Of a stretch of DNA of 11,417 nucleotides, positions 6,328-11,417 are shown one piece after another; the stretch's first letter is position 1, and every line of letters starts with the position of its first letter. Position numbers and translations under genes: made by a program. This stretch comes from Desulfobacterales bacterium (lineage in GTDB: Bacteria; Desulfobacterota; Desulfobacteria; Desulfobacterales; UBA11574), in NCBI GenBank assembly GCA_030145595.1, contig JAQYVG010000103.1:1-11417 (forward strand), read 5' to 3'. A model generated the notes under the pieces. It made no database searches. It was given only the letters and a program-made list of their open reading frames with translations, and was not told where the DNA came from.

Positions 6328-7245
6328 ATGCAAAACACATTCAAAGACAAAATTCAAAACGGTAAAGTCGCGAAGATCGGCACCCGCACATGGACATCTG
6401 TCAAAAAGATCCTTGTATTACCCATGGCGGCCGGCATCGTCATCGGTTTTAACGGGGCGGCTCTGTCCCAGGAAGAAACCAAAGGGGTGACACCTGATGC
6501 ATCCAATTTGGCTGCTGAGAACTACATTGTTGACAAAAACAAGGATGGCCAAGTCGACCGACATGAACGGCAGGCTGCCAGACAAGGCCGTGACACGGCA
6601 GAGGATTTTCAGGCTCGTCAAGAAGATGGGAGGGATCGCCGGGAAGACCGGTGGGATCGTCGCGAGGATGTGCGCGATCGCCGGGAAGATATCCGGGATG
6701 CCCGTGACGATAAGCTAAAAGCAGAGCGGCTCGAAAATCTGCAAACCAAAAAGGAGAATGCATCAACCCCCCAGGAAAAAAAGCGTCTTCAACAGCAAAT
6801 TACCCGTCTCAAGGATAATATCCGTAGAGACAGACAGGAAGATGTTCGTGACCGCAGAGAGGATCGGAGCGACCGGCGTGAAGATGTTCGTGACCGTCGG
6901 GAAGACCGACAGGACCGCGGAGAAGATGTGCGGGATCGCCGAGAAAATCGACAGCAGAGTAGAGAAGGCGTGCAGGATCGCCGGGAAGAACGACAGCAGA
7001 GTAGAAAAGGCGTGCGGGATCGCCGAGAAGACCGCAGAGACCGTCGCGGGGAATACGGAGAAAAGGGGCAGTACCGGCAGCAAAGCAGGGCACAGAGCGG
7101 TGTTGACCGGAATCGGGGAGCACAAAAACAGAATCATTACCGAGGCCAACCAGGTAATCGTTCGAACCGGCGGCATGGCGACGCTTTCCAGGGGGCACAT
7201 AGCAATCGGGGCAGATCCAAAGGATATGGGCATCCCAGATTATAA
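6328..7245 (+). CDS. Exported EF-hand protein with Asp-Arg-Arg-Glu-Asp heptad repeats
   Basis: This 305-residue protein has a long N-terminus and a hydrophobic segment (about 28-46, ending ALSQ), which suggests export by a signal peptide with an extended n-region or, alternatively, a membrane anchor. Residues 69-80 (DKNKDGQVDRHE) match the canonical calcium EF-hand loop at positions 1, 3, 5, 6, 9 and 12. Four seven-residue units (101-128) and eleven more (166-242) follow the pattern x-R-D-R-R-E-D and alternate V-starting and R-starting units. They flank a Lys/Glu/Gln helical spacer (129-165). The C-terminus is Arg/Gly/Asn/His-rich and disordered. Such i to i+4 Arg/Glu pairs favour a single long charged helix, which is inference. 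TTAGGAGGT ahead of ATG fixes the start. It has its own ECF promoter and a downstream terminator. The function is unknown; matrix, polyanion or calcium binding are possibilities. Confidence 0.78.
   Translation: MQNTFKDKIQNGKVAKIGTRTWTSVKKILVLPMAAGIVIGFNGAALSQEETKGVTPDASNLAAENYIVDKNKDGQVDRHERQAARQGRDTAEDFQARQEDGRDRREDRWDRREDVRDRREDIRDARDDKLKAERLENLQTKKENASTPQEKKRLQQQITRLKDNIRRDRQEDVRDRREDRSDRREDVRDRREDRQDRGEDVRDRRENRQQSREGVQDRREERQQSRKGVRDRREDRRDRRGEYGEKGQYRQQSRAQSGVDRNRGAQKQNHYRGQPGNRSNRRHGDAFQGAHSNRGRSKGYGHPRL
6628..7053 (+). repeat. Heptad repeat blocks in the EF-hand protein
   Basis: Block 1 (6628-6711) has four 21-base units. Block 2 (6823-7053) has eleven units, many pairing into 42-base higher-order units that begin GATGTTCGTGACCG or GATGTGCGGGATCG. 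Near-identity of several units at DNA level suggests recent slippage or recombination, so repeat number may differ between strains. The gap between blocks codes for a non-repetitive coiled-coil-like spacer. Confidence 0.8.
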
Positions 7246-7440
7246 TCCGAAGGCAACCACATGATTTGCGAGGTGTGCCTTGTGCAGCAGTGGGTGGCCG
7301 GAGAAACGACCCGGCCGGCACCTGCGCGAGGCCACCTCACCGAAGCAGGGCATACAGAGCAATGGGCAACCCCCATTCACGATACCGATAATTCTTAAGA
7401 TCTTCTGTTATTTAACACAAAAAGTGTCTTTTTTTCTGCC
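7246..7440. other. Long 3' untranslated stretch after the EF-hand gene
   Basis: The stop of the heptad-repeat gene and its terminator are almost 200 bases apart. A 45-codon frame begins at ATG 7261 (MICEVCLVQQW) and ends at 7398, with AAGG seven bases upstream. Its GC-rich low-complexity reading is not persuasive, so I do not call it. I see no RNA gene. Confidence 0.3.
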
Positions 7441-7471
7441 GGCCCCCGAGTATTTCTCGGGGGCCTTTTTT
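7441..7471 (+). terminator. Strong intrinsic terminator
   Basis: A perfect ten-base-pair stem (GGCCCCCGAG with CTCGGGGGCC) and a TATTT loop are followed directly by six T. It ends transcription of the EF-hand gene. No U-run follows the hairpin on the minus strand, so it is one-directional and does not obviously serve the minus-strand flavoprotein gene. Confidence 0.93.
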
Positions 7472-7573
7472 CTATAGCAGTTGTTTTTTTATCCATATCG
7501 AACAAGAACTGCTTTACCCTGGAAACATCAATAACAACGATAAGGGTTCTTCGTGTGGGTAGGTCTCTACGGA

Positions 7574-8149
7574 TTAGGCGTGAATTTTCTTTAAGAGCCA
7601 CGCCATGTTTTCGCCAAGCCCGTTCATGGTGCTAACGCCTTCGTCGTCTTTTTCCACCTCGCCCTTGTCCAGGCCAAAACCCATATTCCAATAAATGGAA
7701 CCGGGGACAATCATCTGCCCGATGAAAAAGAAATGGTTGATGGAATTGAATACATGGACGGCGCCTGCACGGCGCACGGCAACAACCGCAGCACCGACCT
7801 TGCGCTTAAACATCCTGTCGTTGGCGATGCTGGTCATGCCGGACCTGTCAATTAAGGCCTTCATTTCTGTTGAAACGTTAGCGAAATAGGTGGGAGAGCC
7901 AAGGATAATGCCATCGGCTGCGATCATTTTTTCGATGCATTCATTTAAGACGTCATTGGTCACGGAACATCGTTGGTCTTTATTTTCCCAGCACTTCATG
8001 CAAGCGATACATCCTCGTATTTTTTTGCCGGCAAGCTGCACCAACTCGGTTTCTATTCCTTCTTGCTCAAGTTCTCGCAAAACATAGTTGATAAGAATGG
8101 CAGTATTGCCATTTTTCCGGGCACTTCCGCTAAAAGCTACGACTTTCAT
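7574..8149 (-). CDS. Iron-sulfur flavoprotein / NAD(P)H-dependent FMN reductase family
   Basis: This 191-residue soluble flavodoxin-fold protein has the FMN phosphate loop SGSARKNGNT (7-16) and the flavin-contact loop GSPTYFANVS (84-93), both typical of the family. Between them is a compact cysteine motif C47-x2-C50-x2-C53-x7-C61. In iron-sulfur flavoproteins (Isf type, known from methanogens and anaerobes) this motif binds a [4Fe-4S] cluster that passes electrons to FMN. The likely role is electron transfer to oxygen, peroxide or quinone-like acceptors in an anaerobe; the actual substrate is not evident. AAGGAGG eight bases upstream fixes the ATG. It is transcribed away from the lytic transglycosylase gene that lies upstream on the same strand, separated by 265 bases with its own candidate promoter. 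Confidence 0.9.
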   Translation of the reverse strand: MKVVAFSGSARKNGNTAILINYVLRELEQEGIETELVQLAGKKIRGCIACMKCWENKDQRCSVTNDVLNECIEKMIAADGIILGSPTYFANVSTEMKALIDRSGMTSIANDRMFKRKVGAAVVAVRRAGAVHVFNSINHFFFIGQMIVPGSIYWNMGFGLDKGEVEKDDEGVSTMNGLGENMAWLLKKIHA

Positions 8150-8414
8150 GGATTGGTCCTCCTTGATAATGACTAAGGTTTATAGAACGTTTCACCTTTT
8201 GATCGGTTTCATCTGCCGTTGGCATTACTATAAAAGAATCATGCCAAACAGACAAGCTCAAACAACTAAAATTTTTGGGCATGGAAACACCCGGGGCGAC
8301 CCTGGTTGCTTTCATGTGAGTTTTAAAGGGGTTGTGGAGACTACAAGTAGAGAGTTTGATTTGATGAACCCAAATCAGAGGCCCAAAAACAGGTCGACGC
8401 TTTAAACATCAGCA
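8150..8414. other. Intergenic region upstream of the flavoprotein
   Basis: No coding frame is convincing. It holds a candidate sigma-70 promoter for the flavoprotein (8227-8255). It also holds a perfect seven-base inverted repeat, TGATTTG (8357-8363) with CAAATCA (8371-8377), that could be a repressor operator or a weak 3' hairpin of the upstream gene. Confidence 0.4.
8227..8255 (-). promoter_or_regulatory. Candidate sigma-70 promoter of the flavoprotein gene
   Basis: Read on the minus strand, TTGTCT (8255-8250) and TATAGT (8232-8227) are separated by 17 bases, a good match to -35/-10 consensus. The -10 lies about 80 bases before the start codon. Confidence 0.4.
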
Positions 8415-9062
8415 TTAAGCTCTGTCAAGTACTTCAGCCATATGATCTTTGTAGATTTGATAATATAAAAACACTTTTTTAATATAGTGTTTGGTAGCCT
8501 TAAAAGGCGGAACTCCCTTATAAAGCCTGACTTTTCTGCTGCCGGCATTGTAAGCTGCCAGCGCCAGCTTAACGTCTCCGTCAAACCGAAAAACAAGTTG
8601 CTTAAAATATCTGACGCCACCGTCAAGATTTTGCTCCGGGTTGAAACTATCTTTTACGCCGAGGTCGGCGGCAGTGGCGGGCATCAATTGCATAAGGCCC
8701 CTGGCGCCTTTTTTGGAAACCGCTCTGGGATTATATGCAGATTCCGCCATAATAATAGCATTTACAAGGGCGGGGTCCATCTTATAGCGATTGGCCGTTT
8801 GCAGTATAATCGGATGTAATAAATGTTCCCCTTTCTTGCCGAAAACGGACATAGGCTTGTATTCCGGCTGGGTTTTAGCAAGGTTTTTTGCTGCAGATGG
8901 CGGGGGGTTGATCTTAATTGTCACCTTTTTTGCCTTTGCTGTGGGGATATTTGCATGTTGCTCATTGAGGGCCAGGATTGATACACAAACAATCAAACCA
9001 AAAAGAAATAAGCAATCTGCCAATTTCTTTAAAAACGGGTTTCCGGGTAACTCTGAGTCCAT
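8415..9062 (-). CDS. Membrane-anchored lytic transglycosylase (SLT family)
   Basis: This 215-residue protein cleaves the glycan strands of peptidoglycan at MurNAc-GlcNAc links, forming 1,6-anhydro-MurNAc. The N-terminus carries one hydrophobic segment (about 12-32) that anchors or exports it, then a Pro/Lys-rich linker (about 40-70). The SLT domain spans about 82-205. The catalytic Glu is E107 in AESAYNPRAVSKKGARGLMQ, followed by the family motif GLMQLMPATA and the AAYNAG signature (169-174). This is the short MltE/Slt-C type with no LysM or amino-acid-binding domain. GGAAGG six bases upstream supports the ATG. The 5' leader contains unusual GC-rich direct repeats (9115-9152). Confidence 0.93.
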   Translation of the reverse strand: MDSELPGNPFLKKLADCLFLFGLIVCVSILALNEQHANIPTAKAKKVTIKINPPPSAAKNLAKTQPEYKPMSVFGKKGEHLLHPIILQTANRYKMDPALVNAIIMAESAYNPRAVSKKGARGLMQLMPATAADLGVKDSFNPEQNLDGGVRYFKQLVFRFDGDVKLALAAYNAGSRKVRLYKGVPPFKATKHYIKKVFLYYQIYKDHMAEVLDRA

Positions 9063-9114
9063 ATTATACCTTCCTTGGTGAAATCCTTGTTTTGCTACAT
9101 CCTAACCGGACGAA

Positions 9115-9152
9115 CCCCGCCCCGCATCACACCGCCCCGCCCCGCAAGCGGG
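9115..9152. repeat. GC-rich 12-base direct repeats with hairpin
   Basis: CCCCGCCCCGCA occurs at 9115-9126 and again at 9135-9146, eight bases apart. The second copy overlaps the inverted repeat CCCGC-AA-GCGGG (9141-9152). It lies in the 5' leader of the lytic transglycosylase and contrasts with its AT-rich surroundings. Confidence 0.5.
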
Positions 9153-9757
9153 ATCTTCGACAAGCGGAACAGGTGCAACTTAAATCCCGTCTTCAGAGAA
9201 GCTGAAACCGGGAACCAGACAACATTTTCCAAACAGGAAGCTAACGTAATCAGTTTCTGACAAAAAGCAAGCATGATTTTTGGGGGTATATTTGGAGGTA
9301 TATAATGGGTATAAGCCTTACCCTTTCTTTGGCCTAGACTGAACGTTCAAATAATTACAGGGCCATATTAAACAAATTGTTTTCAGCCCCTGCATAGCAC
9401 TTAAAGCATTACAAATTCCAATCTGTTGGGTGGGTTTGCATGTAAAAAGACGTGTTCTTGCTGAAAAACTTTTTTGAAAAAGACAGCAAATGAGCGCTTT
9501 TATTAGCTTTTGCGAGAAATGCCTTTTTGTTCAAAACTCGCCGTTCCACTAAAACCGCTTGATATGCTTGGCAAAAAAATACGTTTGAAAAAGATCGTGG
9601 TTTTAATTGTTTAGCAACCGCTGCCAATAAATTGCCTGACAAATCAAACATATACAAAATGTTAATAACGCGCCGAAAGCTCCTGGCTAAACCGGCTATA
9701 TTAGACTTGACGCAACCGCGCCATGCTCATAAGTAAACATTACCCCTTATGTTTTTT

Positions 9758-9782
9758 TTGCAAAACTTGATGAGGTTTGCAA
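9758..9782. promoter_or_regulatory. Inverted repeat upstream of the response regulator
   Basis: TTGCAAA (9758-9764) and TTTGCAA (9776-9782) form a perfect seven-base dyad with an 11-base centre, ending 71 bases before the response-regulator start. It could be a binding site for a dimeric regulator. No flanking promoter is clear. Confidence 0.35.
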
Positions 9783-9853
9783 TAAAATGGGTTTTTAAGC
9801 ATATTTCATCTTGGTTTTAATGTGCGTCGTATTTTAATTAAATCAGTGAAGGC

Positions 9854-10225
9854 ATGCACCGAATATTAGTAATCGATGACGAAAAAGCGATTCTGGATGT
9901 GGTTCAGATTGCATTGACCAGGGCCGGCTTTGGAGTTGAAACTGCCGCAGACGGACACAAAGGCATCCAAAAGTTTGACGAAGGTCATTTTGATGTAGTT
10001 ATTACTGATATGCTAATGCCGGGTGTCAATGGCCAAGGTGTTGTTCAACACATCCGCAATTCCGCAAGATCATCTACCCCCATCATTGGTTTTTCCGGTA
10101 CACCCTGGTTCCTTAGCTCTAGCGATTTTGATGTTGTTCTCACAAAACCTTTCCCGCTCAAAGACCTGGTGGAGGCTACCCAGGATCTTTCCGCAAAACC
10201 CTTAAAAGCCAATATCCGTCAATAA
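9854..10225 (+). CDS. Single-domain response regulator (CheY-like)
   Basis: This 123-residue receiver domain has no output domain. The conserved residues are all present: acidic pocket D8-D9, phospho-acceptor D52 in VVITDMLMPG, switch Ser S81 in GFSGTP, and K98 in LTKPF. Such stand-alone receivers act through protein-protein contact, in phosphorelays, or in chemotaxis-like control. No partner kinase is intact in the window; the nearest kinase, at 10467, is decayed and belongs with its own regulator. The ATG is set by the family N-terminus (MHRILVIDDE). The only purine run (GAAGG) is just one base before the ATG, so translation initiation looks weak. Confidence 0.9.
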   Translation: MHRILVIDDEKAILDVVQIALTRAGFGVETAADGHKGIQKFDEGHFDVVITDMLMPGVNGQGVVQHIRNSARSSTPIIGFSGTPWFLSSSDFDVVLTKPFPLKDLVEATQDLSAKPLKANIRQ

Positions 10226-10466
10226 TTCCCTCCTTTTTCGAGACTTTTGAAAGCAGAAATTGGGCGAAAGGGGACGTTTTGCAAAGGTCTCTTTTCCTGT
10301 TGTCTGATAAGCTGGCACCGGACACCTGCTGCAGCACGGCGGAAAGCTCGGTTATTCCGGGGTGCTGGACAAGAAATGGTGTTTGTTTTCCCGCACAGCA
10401 GATGCTAATCTTATAGCCGCATAAAAGTCTCTCGTCGTGACACATTGACAGTGGAAATAATCAAAC
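10226..10466. other. Intergenic stretch with a long-loop inverted repeat
   Basis: GAGACTTTTG (10240-10249) pairs with CAAAGGTCTC (10282-10291) apart from one mismatch, with a 32-base loop and a following TTTT. It could weakly terminate the response-regulator transcript. No gene is seen in the rest. Confidence 0.35.
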
Positions 10467-10789
10467 ATGAAACTTCGTGTAATTCTACTTTTATTATCTT
10501 TACTTGCTTTTCTGTCTGCTGCTACAGGGGGATATCTTTATACTATTCATCTTTGCAAAAATCTGCTTTTCAAGAGGCGGAAAGGCAGGCGATCATGCAT
10601 GCAGAGAGGATAAAGAAAAATCTGGCCTCATTTCTTTCGGCAAAGATAAGGCCGGCGAAAGCCCTGGCCGGTATGCGTGAGCGCGCCGGCCTGGTCGGTG
10701 GTGTTCTTGAAGTTCAATCCCAGCCGGGCAAGGGTACCCGGGTAAACTTCATCGTCCCTGTTGATGGACAAGCCGGGGTTGTACAATGA
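10467..10789 (+). pseudogene. Decayed NarX-type sensor histidine kinase
   Basis: Two ends of a sensor kinase remain. The N-terminus starts at ATG 10467 (MKLRVILLLLSLLAF, a membrane segment). Around 10539-10541 the frame must shift by two extra bases (TA) to continue as YYSSLQKSAFQEAERQA and the helical sensor start HAERIKKNLASFLS. This then runs straight, in frame, into the C-terminal ATP-binding G2 region of NarX/DegS-type kinases (LAGMRERAGLVGG, then PGKGTRVNFIVP). The whole middle is missing: the rest of the sensor, the HisKA_3 phosphorylation helix with its His, and the N- and G1-boxes. A deletion between two Leu-Ala-Gly-coding sites near 10661-10673 explains this. The stop overlaps the next start (ATGA), as in an intact kinase-regulator pair. 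No kinase activity is possible. Confidence 0.8.
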
Positions 10790-10953
10790 TAAAAGTGCTG
10801 CTGGTAGATGATCACAGCATAGTGCGAGCCGGGCTGCGCCGGATTGTGGAAGACAGCACCGGCATGGAAGTAGTTGCGGAAGCCGCGGATGGGAAAGAGG
10901 CCATCCGGCAGGCCCGCAAGCAAGCCCCCGATGGGGTACAAGACATTGTTTAA
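10786..10953 (+). pseudogene. Truncated NarL-type response regulator
   Basis: This 55-codon fragment starts MIKVLLVDDHSIVRAGLRRI, the N-terminus of NarL/FixJ regulators with the acidic D8-D9 pocket. It continues through AEAADGKEAIRQARKQAPD and then leaves the family sequence (GVQDIV, stop). The phospho-acceptor Asp, the rest of the receiver and the DNA-binding LuxR helix-turn-helix are absent; a normal member has roughly 210 residues. Sequence homologous to the family ends near 10930, which marks a deletion or insertion junction. Together with the kinase remnant it shows a dead two-component system next to a TRAP transporter gene that it may once have controlled. Confidence 0.8.
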
Positions 10954-11194
10954 CAGACAAAAAACATCTTTTTTGCGGCCCGCTTATCGCGGGGCGTTGT
11001 ATAAAATCGCCGTGCGATTTTATTGTTTGTAGGAAAAAATCTGCCAACAAAATACAAATCTGTCTGATTGACAACTTTCTTTGCGCCTGTTAAGCGTAGT
11101 ATAATTATCCTGCACATTCCATAAAACCAAATGACTGACCGAAACCTTTTAAACAGGCAACCGCAACCATTAACAATTAAACAAGGAGGAAAAG
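10954..11194. other. Upstream region of the TRAP gene
   Basis: It contains a hairpin CCCGC/GCGGG (10980-10993), a nine-base-pair perfect stem-loop (11001-11023), a consensus -10 TATAAT at 11100-11105, and an ideal Shine-Dalgarno AAGGAGG just before the TRAP start. TTGACA at 11068-11073 is 26 bases from that -10, too far to form a normal sigma-70 promoter with it. Confidence 0.4.
11001..11023. repeat. Perfect nine-base-pair stem-loop
   Basis: ATAAAATCG (11001-11009) and CGATTTTAT (11015-11023) pair perfectly around CCGTG. No U-run follows on the plus strand, so it is not a standard terminator. It may be an operator for the TRAP gene or the end of an inserted element. Confidence 0.5.
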
Positions 11195-11417
11195 ATGAAA
11201 AGATTCTTTTATGTTGCGTGCATTGTAGTTTTGTGTTTGCTGCTGGTAGTTCCGGCTGCCACGGCCAAGAAAAAACCCTTTAAAATCCGCTTTTCTCATG
11301 TTGTATCGGTAAACACCCCCAAGGGCTGGGCTGCCAATGAGTTTGCCGCGCGTGTTAATGAGACCCTGAAGGGCAAGGTAAAGGTTGTGGTGTTCCCTAA
11401 TGCCCAACTTTACGGCG
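11195..11417 (+). CDS. dctP: TRAP transporter solute-binding protein, DctP type (partial)
   Basis: Only the first 74 residues are present; the gene runs off the right edge. A signal peptide (MKRFFYVACIVVLCLLL, cleavage probably after AATA at residue 24) sends it to the periplasm. The mature start KIRFSHVVSVNTPKGWAANE, followed by a VKVVVFPNAQLYG strand, is the DctP family N-terminus. This protein captures a carboxylate or similar organic anion and delivers it to the membrane DctQM subunits, which use an ion gradient; the ligand cannot be told from this part. AGGAGG before ATG fixes the start. The dctQ and dctM genes should lie to the right of the window. Confidence 0.88.
   Translation, partial: MKRFFYVACIVVLCLLLVVPAATAKKKPFKIRFSHVVSVNTPKGWAANEFAARVNETLKGKVKVVVFPNAQLYG

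Larger units (their letters stand above)
9063..9853. other. 790-base gene-free, mostly AT-rich stretch
   Basis: No confident gene is seen. From left to right there are GC-rich direct repeats and a hairpin (9115-9152), three GGTATA words one helical turn apart (9285, 9297, 9308), the perfect palindrome TGAACGTTCA (9340-9349), a low-complexity minus-strand frame (9409-9657) without a Shine-Dalgarno, and an inverted repeat TTGCAAA/TTTGCAA (9758-9782). The size and content suggest a divergent regulatory region or a place where genes have been lost. Confidence 0.4.

Noticed and set aside
6628..7053. CRISPR-like repeat array
   Set aside because: The 21- and 42-base repeats are in frame within a coding sequence, with no unique spacers of constant length.
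7261..7398. 45-codon plus-strand frame after the EF-hand gene
   Set aside because: Weak Shine-Dalgarno, low-complexity GC-rich reading, and it sits in the 3' untranslated region of a terminated gene.
8233..8249. Sigma-54-like TGGCATG site upstream of the flavoprotein
   Set aside because: The required GC of the -12 element is absent, and the sigma-70 reading is better.
9409..9657. 82-codon minus-strand frame in the AT-rich gap
   Set aside because: It starts with TTG, has no Shine-Dalgarno, and its Lys/Phe/Ser-rich content is what AT-rich non-coding DNA gives.
10176..10445. 89-codon minus-strand frame
   Set aside because: It overlaps the end of the response regulator on the opposite strand, with no Shine-Dalgarno and no recognisable motif.
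11068..11105. TTGACA and TATAAT as one sigma-70 promoter for dctP
   Set aside because: The 26-base spacer is far beyond the usable 16-18 bases.

Overview
The window reads as a chromosomal segment of a mesophilic Gram-negative bacterium of moderate GC content. It is most likely a deltaproteobacterium (Desulfobacterota). The evidence is the gene mix: a TRAP-type solute-binding protein, an AsmA-like envelope protein, an ECF sigma/anti-sigma pair, a NarL-type two-component remnant whose kinase N-terminus resembles those of sulfate reducers, an iron-sulfur flavoprotein and small cysteine-rich proteins. This assignment is inference from gene content; there is no rRNA or marker gene here.

Left part (1-3686): an unresolved left edge (1-273), a small cysteine-containing protein (274-480, +), and a convergent minus-strand cluster. 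In order of transcription the cluster holds a possible 50-residue peptide, a 59-residue protein with eight cysteines (3139-3318), and a large membrane-anchored AsmA-like protein (495-3068). The large protein is built from a 176-residue unit repeated four times without gaps.

Centre (3732-7471): the most coherent system. A candidate ECF promoter (AAACC, then CGTCTAAT) precedes a three-gene operon: a secreted basic protein with five exact-length 26-residue helical repeats, an ECF sigma factor, and its zinc-type membrane anti-sigma factor. A second promoter with the same -35, -10 and spacing precedes a fourth gene. This gene encodes a secreted protein with one EF-hand loop and fifteen Asp-Arg-Arg-Glu-Asp-type heptads, and it ends before a strong intrinsic terminator. 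The simplest reading is an autoregulated envelope-response regulon whose two visible outputs are highly charged exported repeat proteins.

Right part (7574-11417): two minus-strand genes, an iron-sulfur flavoprotein of the FMN-reductase family and a membrane-anchored lytic transglycosylase. Then come a 790-base AT-rich gene-free stretch, a single-domain response regulator, the decayed remains of a NarX/NarL-type two-component system (kinase with a frameshift and its catalytic core missing; regulator cut off before its phosphorylation site), and the start of a DctP-type TRAP solute-binding protein that runs off the window.
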